A stretch of DNA of 32,905 nucleotides from Planctomyces sp. (GTDB taxonomy: Bacteria; Planctomycetota; Planctomycetia; Planctomycetales; Planctomycetaceae): contig PABD01000240.1 of the NCBI GenBank assembly GCA_002702685.1, positions 1 through 32,905 on the forward strand. The letters are read 5' to 3'. The stretch's first letter is position 1, and each line of letters opens with the position of its first letter. The notes below the pieces were generated by a model. The model worked only from the letters and a program-made list of their open reading frames with translations, made no database searches and was not told where the DNA came from. The position numbers and the translations under genes are program-made. Below, piece by piece: positions 18,390 to 29,653 of the stretch.

Positions 18390-20525
18390 ATGCCTTTAGA
18401 TCCCTATCAACTGTGTCCCTGTGGATCCGGGAAGAAACTGAAATTCTGTTGCGCCCCCCTCACCGAGGTGATGGAGAAAGTTCAGGCCGCGCAGGATAAA
18501 GGAAATACCCGGCTCGCGCAGCAACTGATCGAAAAACAGTACGATCCTGAGAAGCCTGTCGCCTGGGCGTGCGTCGCGCACGCGTCAATGCTGATCGAAC
18601 AGGGAGAGATCCTCCTCGCGCGACAGGTTCTGCAGACGTTGCTCAAACAGAATCCCGAACATCCCGCCGGCATCGGGCTCTACGCCATGACTGCCGCGCT
18701 GACCGGTAAATTCCAGGAATCGAAGTCGGTCATTTATAACGTCTTCCAGTCGGGAGCGGGACTGCTTCCCGACCTCGCAAGCGAAGTGGCTTCGGCCGTC
18801 TCGGCGCACTTCGCGCGGCAACAATGCTGGATGGCGGCCCGTGCCTACCTCGTTCTGTCGATGCGGCTCGCTCCTAAAGAAGCCAAACAGGATTGCTTCT
18901 ACGAGCTGATGTCCTTCGACGCCAACTACGCCATTCCCTATCCCTTCCGCAGTGGTCAACCTCTTACGGCGTTCACCGGTGGTGACGACGCCGAGAAAAA
19001 GGAAGACCGGAAAGCGCATAAGCTGGCAGAGCTCGGTTGCTACGCCCCCGCCGCCCGCATTTATGTCAAGCTGATTGAAAAACATCCCGAGAACGCCCTG
19101 CTCCACGTGAATGCCGGTTTGTGCCAAGCGTGGGATGGTGAAGAAGCGCAAGCGGCGCACTACCTCAACAAAGCAGCCGAACTGACCGAGGACGTCGGTC
19201 GGGCGGTCGAGCTCGAAACTTTGTCCCAGCTGATGGCGTGGAACTGCGTCGAAGATCGCGCTGTTCCCCAGACCGCTCATTACAACGTCGCCTCCATCTC
19301 GAAATTGATGTCGATCCTCTCCGATGCGGATCGCGCGCAGCGTGTGACCGAGCAACAGAGCAATTTCATCGGCGACTGGACCGAGGCGGGATACGAACTT
19401 CTCGATCGGAAGAAACTCGATAATGACGCGGAGGGCCTCAAGCCCGAGGACATCCCGCTCGTCATTGGTGAGATCCTGATCCTGAAAGAGACCCCCGAGC
19501 TGGCGGATGAAAAACGGGTCGTGATCACCGGTGAGTCCGAGGAACGACTGGAAGACGCGATCAGTCTCGTCAAAGAGATCCTGGGCGACAAACTGCAACT
19601 CGAAGATGAAAGTCGGGACGATTCCCTCCCCGAGTTTGCCAATCCGGGTGCCCCGCGGGAGCACGAGGCATTCTTCTGGCGTTGGAGCTTCCCCGCCAAA
19701 TTCCCGGCCAAACCGCGAATGGATCTCTTCCTGCAGAAATGGGAAAACCTCGCCTACAACGAGTGGCCCGGAAAACCTCAATCGATTCTCGATGGCAAGG
19801 CGCCCAAAGATCTCCCGGCCGACTCGGTGCGCAAATACGCCGCCGCGCACGTCTTCGACGCGCTGGCCGGGCAACGGCAGTTACCGCTCGACCTGCCGCG
19901 GTTGTATGAAGTCCTGGGACTCAAGCCGCTGCCGACTGTCAAACCGGACGACGAGCATCCGCTCTCCTCCCTGACCGCCATGCAGTTCAACCGGCTCGAC
20001 TACAGCGACCTCGGCGACGATGACATGCTCAACGTCATGAACCGGGCACTGCTGACTCACTACAGCCAGGTGCTCGAAAAAGTTCTCGAAGAGCTCCTCG
20101 AACATCGCCCCGGTTGCGAAGGAAAATTCGATCGCTTCCGCGCTTATCGCACCCTCTCCCAGATTGCGGTTTTCAAGAACGACGAAGCGGGCGCGCTCCG
20201 CTGGATCGGCAAAGCGCTTGACGAAGCGACGAAGCTCGATGACTCGTTCGAACCGGTCTTCGAATGGAAGGTCCGCAAGCTGACCGTCCTGCTCCGCGAT
20301 CCGCATCGCGCCGAAGTCTCCGAGCTCATCCATTCCATGCACGGGTATTATGGAGCAAAGATTCCCCAGTTCCGTCAGATGATCGAAAACCTTCAGTCAG
20401 ACCTGCATCTCGACGTCGGAATCCTCACCGCGGACGCGGCCCCGGCCACCAACGAAGGGCTCTGGTCTCCCGATCAACCGCCGGCGGGGGGCGAAAAGAA
20501 ATTGTGGCTGCCGGGACAAGACTGA
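18390..20525 (+). CDS. SEC-C motif protein with TPR-like repeats
   Basis: N-terminal CPCGSGKKLKFCC SEC-C metal-binding motif; helical repeats such as APAARIYVKLIEKHPENALLHVNAGLCQAWDGEEAQAAHYLNKA. Confidence 0.85.
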   Translation: MPLDPYQLCPCGSGKKLKFCCAPLTEVMEKVQAAQDKGNTRLAQQLIEKQYDPEKPVAWACVAHASMLIEQGEILLARQVLQTLLKQNPEHPAGIGLYAMTAALTGKFQESKSVIYNVFQSGAGLLPDLASEVASAVSAHFARQQCWMAARAYLVLSMRLAPKEAKQDCFYELMSFDANYAIPYPFRSGQPLTAFTGGDDAEKKEDRKAHKLAELGCYAPAARIYVKLIEKHPENALLHVNAGLCQAWDGEEAQAAHYLNKAAELTEDVGRAVELETLSQLMAWNCVEDRAVPQTAHYNVASISKLMSILSDADRAQRVTEQQSNFIGDWTEAGYELLDRKKLDNDAEGLKPEDIPLVIGEILILKETPELADEKRVVITGESEERLEDAISLVKEILGDKLQLEDESRDDSLPEFANPGAPREHEAFFWRWSFPAKFPAKPRMDLFLQKWENLAYNEWPGKPQSILDGKAPKDLPADSVRKYAAAHVFDALAGQRQLPLDLPRLYEVLGLKPLPTVKPDDEHPLSSLTAMQFNRLDYSDLGDDDMLNVMNRALLTHYSQVLEKVLEELLEHRPGCEGKFDRFRAYRTLSQIAVFKNDEAGALRWIGKALDEATKLDDSFEPVFEWKVRKLTVLLRDPHRAEVSELIHSMHGYYGAKIPQFRQMIENLQSDLHLDVGILTADAAPATNEGLWSPDQPPAGGEKKLWLPGQD

Positions 20526-20546
20526 TCCGGTTCCACTCTGTCGGAG

Positions 20547-21539
20547 TCAACTCTGCGCCAGTTCGCTCTGATAGGTCGCCAGCATATCTTCGAGATGGCT
20601 GGCGATCTGGCGGCGCAACTTGGCGGGCTTGATCACTTCCGCCTGGTTGCCATAGCCGAGAATCCACCAGATGATCTCGCTGAGCCCTTCGACCCTGACT
20701 TTGAAGTTGAGGGTGCCATCCTCGTTCCAGCTTGTCTCCTGGGTCTTATGCCAGTTGACTTCCGCAACGTTCCGCGCGACGAGAGGTTGGAACCGGACTT
20801 CGACAGTATGTTTCTCTTTCGGTTCGCGAATGAGATGCCACGCGTTACCGAGATAACGCTCCAGGCTGAACCGGGGTGGGATTTCGTATCGGCTGTCGAG
20901 CGTCTGCGAACTACGGATGCGTCCGATGTGAAAAGTGCGTGTCTCCCGGTGCAGCGACGAACGACCGATCAGGTACCAACACCGTCGACTGAACAGGACC
21001 CGATACGGGCTGCAGACGGTGCTGATCTCTTTCCCGTCGCTGAAGCTGTCGTAATAAATTCGAACCTGCCGACGATCGACGATTGCCTGCAGGATTCTCT
21101 CAAAGTGCGGTTCCGCCTCTTTGAACTCCCCCCGGGAATCGAGCTTAAGCTTGACCGCCGAAGAGATCTCGCCGACGTAATCACGCAGGTGCCTCGGCAG
21201 GTTGCTAAGTAACTTAAAACTCGCTTCGCGCGCGGCCCCCTGAAACGGGATGCCATCGTCGCGGTCGCCCAGTTCCTGACAGATCAACAGCAGCGAAAGG
21301 GTCTCATTCAGTTTGAGATCCATCGGCGGCAGAAAGAAGTTGCCGGGAAGCGTGTAACCCTGCCGGCCTTCGATGAAGTGAATCTGCACCCCGGAGTCCT
21401 GCAGAATGCGAATGTCGCGAAAGACGGTGCGGCGGCTCACACCGCAGAGATCGGCCAGTTGTGTTGAATTGTACGCGTGACCGGACTGCAACAAATCCAG
21501 TAACCGGACGAGGCGCTTGATACGATTTTCAACGGCCAT
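20547..21539 (-). CDS. WYL-domain (YafY-like) HTH transcriptional regulator
   Basis: RIKRLVRLLDLLQSGHAYNSTQLADLCGVSRRTVFRDIRILQDSGV (HTH_11) and RVLFSRRCWYLIGRSSLHRETRTFHIGRI (WYL region). Confidence 0.92.
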   Translation of the reverse strand: MAVENRIKRLVRLLDLLQSGHAYNSTQLADLCGVSRRTVFRDIRILQDSGVQIHFIEGRQGYTLPGNFFLPPMDLKLNETLSLLLICQELGDRDDGIPFQGAAREASFKLLSNLPRHLRDYVGEISSAVKLKLDSRGEFKEAEPHFERILQAIVDRRQVRIYYDSFSDGKEISTVCSPYRVLFSRRCWYLIGRSSLHRETRTFHIGRIRSSQTLDSRYEIPPRFSLERYLGNAWHLIREPKEKHTVEVRFQPLVARNVAEVNWHKTQETSWNEDGTLNFKVRVEGLSEIIWWILGYGNQAEVIKPAKLRRQIASHLEDMLATYQSELAQS

Positions 21540-21769
21540 GAGCGTGCGATGCGATACGAAAAAACCCGGGACTCACTGTGAGATTGGACTGTGAGATCAG
21601 GCGGTGGGATCAGGCGAGTTCTCTCCTTCATATCAGTTAATCGCCACAGGTTGCAATCTGTCCAGACCCTGATACAGTCATTTTGTGCTGATCAGATAAC
21701 AATTTCGTTAATTGACTCCATTCGACACCCGGGCATTTCGTTTGTTCCGCGCCACGTAGCGAGTTCCCC

Positions 21770-23074
21770 ATGGAAATCATCGCAATTCTGATGCTGGTTA
21801 TTTTCGAGCTCACCATGACGATGATGACGCTCCTGATCCCGGCCATGCTGGAACTCGTCGCCCTCTTCGTGCAGATGATTCTGGAGGGGCTCGCCTACCT
21901 CGGTATCGACAAACGAAAGCCGAAAGAGACAACGGAAGCCGGCGCCGAAGAGCCAACTGTCAGCTCGGGACGTCTGTTCCAGACCCTCAAGCGGTCGAGC
22001 AAATGGACAGCCGCGCTTTGCGGAGTGACGCTCGCCGCCATGCTGGTCGTGCAGTTCTTCTTCCTTCCGCAGGTGCTGCAGATGTTCATCGGTCCCATTG
22101 CGGAAGAGACGCAGATTCAAATCGCGTTTGGCGATGCCTCCGGCAATCTGTTCACGGGAGCAATCCGCATTGAGCGGCTGAACCTCGAATCAGAAAACGA
22201 ACCCGACAAACAATACGATCTCACGATTGATACGCTCGATCTCAACATCGATTACTGGAACTCGCTCTGGTATGGCACCCGGTTCCAGTCCGTCGACATC
22301 AGCACGGTCCGGGGAGCATTCACGAAAATCGAACGCAAAAGGCCGACGGAACCACGGCATCCCTTCCTGATTGAATCGTTCGGCATGCAGAACCTGCAGA
22401 TTGCATTCGAGGATCGATCGCGCGGCGGGGATCCTTTTCAGAGCGAGTTACGAATCGATTCTTTTCACAGCGAGATGTTTGAATCACGACTGGTGCTGCA
22501 CGATTTCCTGTTTAACAGCCAGATTAACGGCACCCTGAGCGGGCAACCGTTTGAAATGCAGACATCGGGAACGGGGACCGGAAGAGAAACGGTCTGGACA
22601 TTCGAGTCGATGCCGGTCAAAGACTTCTCCTATTACCTGGAAGGCCCGTTTCAGAATCTGACCTCCGGCAATCTGTCGCTCGATATGACATCGCGGCTCA
22701 GTGAAAACAGGGAGCGTCGACAACTGAACTGGGACATACGACTCGAGGACGTCCACGCGGAAGTTCCGCCGCAGATGCCGCTCACGACGAAACTGGTCGT
22801 CGCGCCGATGATCGCGCTCATCAACTCGATCGATCAGGACCTCACTTTAGAGCTCGAAACGGAACTGGCGGTCGCCGATCTGCACGGGCAGTCCGCCTAC
22901 GATGGACAGAAACTCGGAGAAGCACTCAAGCAGGCTTTCCAGGAGGGTCTCAGTCGAAAACTGACGGAAGAAGCGAAGACCCGGACGGAAAACGTCCGGA
23001 GCAAAGTGATCGACAAGCTGTTTATTCCGGGCAGGAACAAAACGAAAACCGAGCAGAACACGAACGAAAAATAG
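21770..23074 (+). CDS. Hypothetical membrane protein, possibly AsmA/DUF748-like
   Basis: Two N-terminal TM segments then beta-rich region (IRIERLNLESENEPDKQYDLTIDTLDLNIDYWNSLWYGTRFQSVDISTVRGAFTKIER). Confidence 0.7.
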   Translation: MEIIAILMLVIFELTMTMMTLLIPAMLELVALFVQMILEGLAYLGIDKRKPKETTEAGAEEPTVSSGRLFQTLKRSSKWTAALCGVTLAAMLVVQFFFLPQVLQMFIGPIAEETQIQIAFGDASGNLFTGAIRIERLNLESENEPDKQYDLTIDTLDLNIDYWNSLWYGTRFQSVDISTVRGAFTKIERKRPTEPRHPFLIESFGMQNLQIAFEDRSRGGDPFQSELRIDSFHSEMFESRLVLHDFLFNSQINGTLSGQPFEMQTSGTGTGRETVWTFESMPVKDFSYYLEGPFQNLTSGNLSLDMTSRLSENRERRQLNWDIRLEDVHAEVPPQMPLTTKLVVAPMIALINSIDQDLTLELETELAVADLHGQSAYDGQKLGEALKQAFQEGLSRKLTEEAKTRTENVRSKVIDKLFIPGRNKTKTEQNTNEK

Positions 23075-23082
23075 AGACAAAT

Positions 23083-23118
23083 AAAAAAGGGAGCCCGTTC
23101 CAGACTGGAGGGGCTCCC
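23083..23118 (-). terminator. Intrinsic terminator for minus-strand TolC-like gene
   Basis: Minus strand: GGGAGCCCCTCCAGTCTGGAACGGGCTCCC then TTTTTT, between convergent genes. Confidence 0.85.
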
Positions 23119-23154
23119 CTTGGGGATTACAGGGTTAAGTATCCTGGCGGAGGA

Positions 23155-25467
23155 TCATTCGTCGAATTCGGGGACATCGAATTCAGCGGGTGAAGGAGCT
23201 TTGAATTTCTCCTCCGTCACGAACTGGACCTGCTCAAACTTCGGATTATCCGCAAACGCGTTTCTCAAATCGAGACTGAAGTGGTCGGTCGATCCGCTAT
23301 CCAGCCGGCTGGCTCGATGACGCATGCTCACCTTTTTCCCTTCCGGACCTTTCACCTGCGGTTCTCCACTCGGAGCCGGTGCGGGTGGTGCCGGAGCCGG
23401 TTCCAGCCCGGGGGCCGGTGTTGCGGGAACTTCCGTCGGCTGACCTTCCTCCACTGCCGAGTCGGTCTTTGTCGTCGGATCGACGTCGCGGTCTTCCGGT
23501 TTCACAAGATCGACGTATCGCGGGCATCCATCCTGCAGGACGAATTCACCAGGCTCGGTATCGAGATGCGGGTTGTCGAAGGCGTAGGTTCGATGCCATG
23601 CACGGCGAACTGCCTGCTGATAGGCGACCGGATCCCAGCTTCCTTCCGACAGATAGACGTTGTCGTATTCGAGGACTGTCCCCTTGCGGTACTGGAGGTC
23701 GAGCAGGGACAGGTTGTATTCCACGAGGCTCGTATAAAAAGATACTTCAGCTTCGGCCAGACTCGACTGAGCACGCAGGAGCGGGTCCAGAGTCGAGTTC
23801 CCCGCTTCGAATTCCGCTTCGAAGAGACGTACCCGGTCACGGGCCGCTTTGCGACGGGAGAAGTTTTCACGGGCGGCAATGTAGTTCCGATGCACGTTCT
23901 GCACGGCGACCGCGAGTTCAGCACTGACTTCCATCTCCAGCACCGACAGTTGTTCGCGTGCTTTGCGGATACGAAGTTCGAAGTTGCGAACCTGAGCCTT
24001 CGCGGAGCGGAAACCGATGGGGACGTTCATCTCGAATCCGAGTGACCAGCCCGTTTCGTCACCTTGAGTCAAACGCTCGACACCGTACCGCAATCCCGGC
24101 GCGGTATTTGCGGCATCGTCGTCATCTCCCAGACCCCACAACTGGTCACCGAAACCATTCACCCGGTAACTGGAAACAAAGTCGAGTTGAGGTCGCAGTA
24201 GACTTTCCGCCGCCCGATGTTGCAGTTCCAGGCTGCGGATGGTCCATTTCTGACGACGTAATTCCACGCGATTCACGAGCGCGTCCACCAGGTTGCCGTA
24301 CCAGTCTGGAATGAATTCCGCTTCCACCGGTTCATCGACCGGGCGAATCACACGCCCGTCGTTCACAGGCAGACCGAGCAGACGACGCAGACGGACTTCC
24401 CGGGTGTACAAGTCACTGAGGGTGGTGCTCGCATCGGCCCGGCGCTGGAACAACAGGTCTTTCGCCTGAGCTTCGTCAGCCAGCTTGAACCCTTGCGTAC
24501 CCCCGATCTCCTTCTTCACATTGGCCACACGCCACGATTCCAGCGCACTGTTACGAGCGGTCACAACCGTGTGATAGCGGTGATAGTCGAGATACAACTG
24601 CCAGTAGACGGTTTCCACATCGCGAAGCAGGTCGATCACGGAGAGTTCGAAGTCGGCGACGGTGATGTCGTTATTGATCCGCGCGATCACCACCCCCTGA
24701 CTCACCCCGGTCACCCCGCTGAAACCCGCGCCTGATGGCCCGGCGATACGGGTATATTCCACACCCGAACGAGCGAGCAACGGCTGGCGGAATTCACCGC
24801 TGACAAACCCCTGGTAAGTCGACGGGAACAATTGATTGGACGCGTTGGTGCCGGTGTAGTCCCAGTTGTTACGAACGGCGAAGCTACCACCGGTCGCGAA
24901 TTGTTTTGACAGGGCGGACTGGAAGCTAGCTCCTTCAGTCGTCAATGTGCCCCCCGGAGTCCCTCCGAAGAACGGGCTGTTGACGATCTGCTCGTTGCGG
25001 TTCCAGATCATGCTGGTGGTGAAGTTGGCGTCGAAGTCCGACAGAGCGGCTTCCACACCACGACCACCGAAGAGCACGCCCGTTTCCTGAATCGCCGGAT
25101 CGTAAACCGAGTTGACGTTCGGGTTCGCGAGTGCGGCCGTGGAACCGAGGAACGAACTGTCGGTACGGATAATCCGGTTATTCATCAGCGCGAGGTGGAC
25201 CGCTTCGGCCAGCGTCATGTCCCAGATTTCATCGTGCTTCCGATCGCGGATCGTGCGCGGTTCCTCCGTGTGACGAACTTCGTCCGGGATCTCGTGTGCA
25301 ACTTCCGTATATTCGATGCTGGTGACCTCGTCTTTATAATATTTCATGCGATCTTCATCGCCGAGGTACTTCAGCTTTTCTTCTTTCATCGCCACGCTTT
25401 TGCAACCGAACGTGGTCCAGCACATGACGCAAATGAGCAACCAGTGGATTGCTTTGCTTGACTTCAT
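23155..25467 (-). CDS. TolC-family outer membrane efflux lipoprotein
   Basis: Lipobox MKSSKAIHWLLICVMCWTTFGC; helical repeats ETVYWQLYLDYHRYHTVVTARNSALESWRVANV and RAQSSLAEAEVSFYTSLVEYNLSLLDLQYRKGTVLEYDNVYLSEG. Confidence 0.87.
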   Translation of the reverse strand: MKSSKAIHWLLICVMCWTTFGCKSVAMKEEKLKYLGDEDRMKYYKDEVTSIEYTEVAHEIPDEVRHTEEPRTIRDRKHDEIWDMTLAEAVHLALMNNRIIRTDSSFLGSTAALANPNVNSVYDPAIQETGVLFGGRGVEAALSDFDANFTTSMIWNRNEQIVNSPFFGGTPGGTLTTEGASFQSALSKQFATGGSFAVRNNWDYTGTNASNQLFPSTYQGFVSGEFRQPLLARSGVEYTRIAGPSGAGFSGVTGVSQGVVIARINNDITVADFELSVIDLLRDVETVYWQLYLDYHRYHTVVTARNSALESWRVANVKKEIGGTQGFKLADEAQAKDLLFQRRADASTTLSDLYTREVRLRRLLGLPVNDGRVIRPVDEPVEAEFIPDWYGNLVDALVNRVELRRQKWTIRSLELQHRAAESLLRPQLDFVSSYRVNGFGDQLWGLGDDDDAANTAPGLRYGVERLTQGDETGWSLGFEMNVPIGFRSAKAQVRNFELRIRKAREQLSVLEMEVSAELAVAVQNVHRNYIAARENFSRRKAARDRVRLFEAEFEAGNSTLDPLLRAQSSLAEAEVSFYTSLVEYNLSLLDLQYRKGTVLEYDNVYLSEGSWDPVAYQQAVRRAWHRTYAFDNPHLDTEPGEFVLQDGCPRYVDLVKPEDRDVDPTTKTDSAVEEGQPTEVPATPAPGLEPAPAPPAPAPSGEPQVKGPEGKKVSMRHRASRLDSGSTDHFSLDLRNAFADNPKFEQVQFVTEEKFKAPSPAEFDVPEFDE

Positions 25468-25540
25468 CGAACGAATCCCCCTGCGTGAATGCAAGCCGAA
25501 CTGATGACGGATCAGTTCCGTAATCGTCAGCGCGCGCGGC

Positions 25541-25780
25541 TTACCTTTTCCCCGGGATAAACCATCCCGGCGGAACGTCGTTCTGGTGCTTCCGCCTGTA
25601 GCGCGACGGAAGAGTGCTGGTTATCCAGTTTCTATACGAACGGTCTGACAATCTTGCCAGTATTTCAAACAACATCAGCAGGAACGGCATGATGTGCAGA
25701 TTGATCACCGTCAGCAGTACTGGCACGACCGTTCCGGCCGTCACCGTGAAAATAAACCAGAAGACAGGTAAGCCGGGCAC
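25541..25780 (-). CDS. Small hypothetical membrane protein
   Basis: 79-aa ORF with hydrophobic N-terminus (VFWFIFTVTAGTVVPVLLTVINLHIMPFLLMLFEIL), just downstream of the DUF962 gene on the same strand. Confidence 0.45.
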   Translation of the reverse strand: MPGLPVFWFIFTVTAGTVVPVLLTVINLHIMPFLLMLFEILARLSDRSYRNWITSTLPSRYRRKHQNDVPPGWFIPGKR

Positions 25781-25812
25781 AACCGGCAGGAGAAGTATCG
25801 ACGGATTAATCG

Positions 25813-26106
25813 TTACTCTTTGGTGGCTTCAGTGCCGTAAAACTGAGAACGAGGACCAAATTCGATATAGGGCTTACCGGCTATCTTCTTTACCAGAACT
25901 ACCTCACCGGCATCGTTTCCTTCAACGGCATGACCGACAAATTGCAAAATGTAGCCGCCGACGAAGCAGGCAAGCGCCAGCCAGGGCTCTTCCCGGACCA
26001 GAAAGATCACGGAAACGACAAACGTCAGGGGGACACCGATCAGGTGCAGAACCCGGTTCACGGGGTGCATATGGCGCTCAATATAATTGTCCACGAATCG
26101 TTTCAC
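25813..26106 (-). CDS. DUF962/Mpo1-like family protein
   Basis: KRFVDNYIERHMHPVNRVLHLIGVPLTFVVSVIFLVREEPWLALACFVGGYILQFVGHAVEGNDAG; likely GTG start at 26106, longer ORF prefix not family-like. Confidence 0.8.
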   Translation of the reverse strand: MKRFVDNYIERHMHPVNRVLHLIGVPLTFVVSVIFLVREEPWLALACFVGGYILQFVGHAVEGNDAGEVVLVKKIAGKPYIEFGPRSQFYGTEATKE

Positions 26107-26524
26107 GGTCGGTCGCCTGTCTGGAGTCGCTGTCGGAAGTATAAGGAAGAGGAAAAAACCACGATTTTGCAGGGATTCCGGCAGTTTCGGGAGTGGAATC
26201 CGCCCGGATTCATACGCGATGCACTGCTGTTTGTAAACCCTCCTCCAGGGGCTGTTAACAGGGCTGTTGGTTGCAAATAGGGTGTCGTTCTGATAACGTC
26301 GCGCGAGAAAAACACGTATCAAAGTTGTATAAAATCAGATGCCGGAATCCACCACGCGTCGATTCGGCACCGATTGAACTGGCACAACGGAATACAGTCA
26401 CAACGGAATACAGCGTTGTCGAGACCTGAGATCTCCTGCTCCGCTCGAGGCCGGCGCCTCCGAATTGATATTTCCGTCAATCTCTACCCATACTCACTCG
26501 TTTGACAGACATTTACCAGAGGGC

Positions 26525-27691
<1,167 letters not shown>

Positions 27692-27743
27692 TACAGCAGG
27701 TTAATCTGCTGGTACAATCTTAGACATAGAGATGATCCGAACG

Positions 27744-27778
27744 CCCGGCCTTCTCCCTTGGGAAGCCGGGTGTTTCTA
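27744..27778 (+). terminator. Probable intrinsic terminator after dehydrogenase gene
   Basis: CCCGGCcTTCtCCCTTGGGAAGCCGGG then TGTTTCTATTTG. Confidence 0.65.
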
Positions 27779-27820
27779 TTTGAATCACAGATAGACGGGC
27801 AGCCCGGGCACTCTTTTGAT

Positions 27821-28010
27821 GGGTGACCCAGACAATCACGAAGTGTTGTCGGGGTTGCGCAGCAACACATAAGCGTTGAATGCGATTGAAAGACAGAGTC
27901 TCTCGACTCTCCCATAGAACAACCTGGACACCTTTGTGTGCCTTCGGCCCCCAGACAACGCGGACGCGATTGCCCGGGCCACCCCTGTCCTTGAGATTGT
28001 CCGGGCCACC
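27821..28010 (+). repeat. Multi-hairpin palindromic repeat, copy 1 (right end duplicated)
   Basis: GGGTGACCCAGACAATC...TTGTCGGGGTTGCGCAGCAACACATAAGCGTTG...GAGTCtctcGACTC...CTTTGTGTGCCTTCGGCCCCCAGACAAC...GATTGCCCGGGCCACCC. Confidence 0.85.
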
Positions 28011-28062
28011 TGGGCTCTTCCCTGTATGCATCTCCTCCCACATGACCTGACGGACCGGCCGG

Positions 28063-29145
28063 ATGGATGAGGCGAAATTCCGTAACCTGATTTCCGGTGA
28101 AGCGAAAGGATTCGTACCGAGCCTGTCGCGCGGGCTGCTGTATGCCGCTTCCTTTCTGTATGGAACGGGGGTGTGGTTCCGGAACTTCAGTTACGATGTC
28201 AACTGGTTCAAGTCGCATCACGCCGCGTGCGCCGTCGTCAGCGTCGGCAATCTGACGGCTGGAGGGACCGGGAAGACGCCGGTTGTCTCCTACATCGCGA
28301 ACTGGTTCGATCGCAAAGGATTTCGCGTTGTCATCATCAGCCGCGGATATCACCAACTCGAAGAAGCGGTTAACGATGAGAAACTGGTCCTCGATCGACT
28401 CTGCCCCGGCATCCCGCATATCCTGAACAAGAATCGAGTCGAAGCCGTTCAACAGGCGATTGATGAATACGACGCGGAAGTGGTCATACTCGACGACGCG
28501 TTCCAGCATCGTCGCCTCGCGCGGGATCTCGATCTCGTGCTGCTCGACATGTCGACCCCCTTCGGCTACGACTTCCTCCTGCCGCGCGGCCTGCTGCGTG
28601 AACATCCGGAAGGTCTGCAGCGCGCGGACCTCGTCCTGCTCACCCGCGTCAACCAGGCCTCGCCCGAACGCGTGGAAGAGGTCCAGGCAGCGCTGCAGCA
28701 AATCCGCGCCGCCGCCAAAGGCAGAGAAGATGAAGACTTCACCGCTGTCGAAGTCTCCTTTCCGCCGGAGCGATTCCTGAGCGCAAGCGGTGTCTCGATC
28801 GAGATCGACAAACTGAGAGAATCCCCCGTCGCCGCCTTCTGCGGCATCGGCAACCCGGAAGCCTTTCGCCAGTCGCTAGTGAAACTGGGACTCGATGTCG
28901 GTTACTTCCGCGCGTTCCCGGACCACCACCACTACAGCGAAGAAGATCTCGACGCCGTCGCCGACGCCGCCAAAGCAGAGAATTGCCTGAATCTGCTGAC
29001 GACGCTGAAGGACCTTGTCAAAATCGAAAAAGACAAATGGGCGAAGCTCCCCCTATGGGCCGTCACAACCGGCATCTCCTTCGATCACGGCCGCGAACTG
29101 CTCGACGACCGACTGCAACAGATCGCCGACGGAATCCGCGGGTAA
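28063..29145 (+). CDS. lpxK: Tetraacyldisaccharide 4'-kinase
   Basis: VVSVGNLTAGGTGKTPVVSYIANWFDRKGFRVVIISRGY; VVILDDAFQHRRLARDLDLVLLDMSTPFGYDFLLPRGLLREHPEGLQRADLVLLTRV; FCGIGNPEAFRQSL. Confidence 0.95.
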   Translation: MDEAKFRNLISGEAKGFVPSLSRGLLYAASFLYGTGVWFRNFSYDVNWFKSHHAACAVVSVGNLTAGGTGKTPVVSYIANWFDRKGFRVVIISRGYHQLEEAVNDEKLVLDRLCPGIPHILNKNRVEAVQQAIDEYDAEVVILDDAFQHRRLARDLDLVLLDMSTPFGYDFLLPRGLLREHPEGLQRADLVLLTRVNQASPERVEEVQAALQQIRAAAKGREDEDFTAVEVSFPPERFLSASGVSIEIDKLRESPVAAFCGIGNPEAFRQSLVKLGLDVGYFRAFPDHHHYSEEDLDAVADAAKAENCLNLLTTLKDLVKIEKDKWAKLPLWAVTTGISFDHGRELLDDRLQQIADGIRG

Positions 29146-29156
29146 AAGAGCCTATC

Positions 29157-29367
29157 GGGTAACCCGGACAACCCCAAGTGGGTGGCCCAGACAATCCTAA
29201 GTGGGTGGCCCAGACAATCGCGCCCGCGTTGTCTGGGTTGCGCAGCAACACATAAGCGTGGAATTGGATTCAGTGTGAGGGGCCGTTCGACTCTCCTATC
29301 GATCGAGTTGGACGCCTTTGTGTGCCTTCGGCACCCAGACAACATTTCATGATTGTCTGCGCCACCC
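29157..29367 (+). repeat. Multi-hairpin palindromic repeat, copy 2 (left end tandemly triplicated)
   Basis: Three 23-bp left-end units (29157, 29180, 29203), then TTGTCTGGGTTGCGCAGCAACACATAAGCG...CCTTTGTGTGCCTTCGGCACCCAGACAAC...GATTGTCTGCGCCACCC. Confidence 0.88.
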
Positions 29368-29653
29368 TTCATCTCAGGACTTCCATTCCTATTGGGCATT
29401 TTTTTCGTCGGTTTCGTGACCGACAATCCGTCACCCCCCGGTTCGCATTCCCTCCGTCGTCATCTATAATGGGGCTACTGTATTTTTTCCACCTGTTCAC
29501 CTGCTCCGAAGCCTGTCTGGTTTACCGCTATCGCGAAGTTCAGAAAACCGTAGTGTGTTCTGGCGGCGTTGGCTGCTGCTTTCAACGACTTTTCGGGTCC
29601 GAGAGCCGCCAGACATATCCTCGACAGGATCCAGCCTCGACGAAATTGACCGT

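Noticed and set aside
25552-25570. CCGGGATaaaccATCCCGG hairpin as a terminator for the DUF962 operon
   Set aside because: No T-run on the minus strand and it overlaps the end of a possible small ORF; evidence insufficient.
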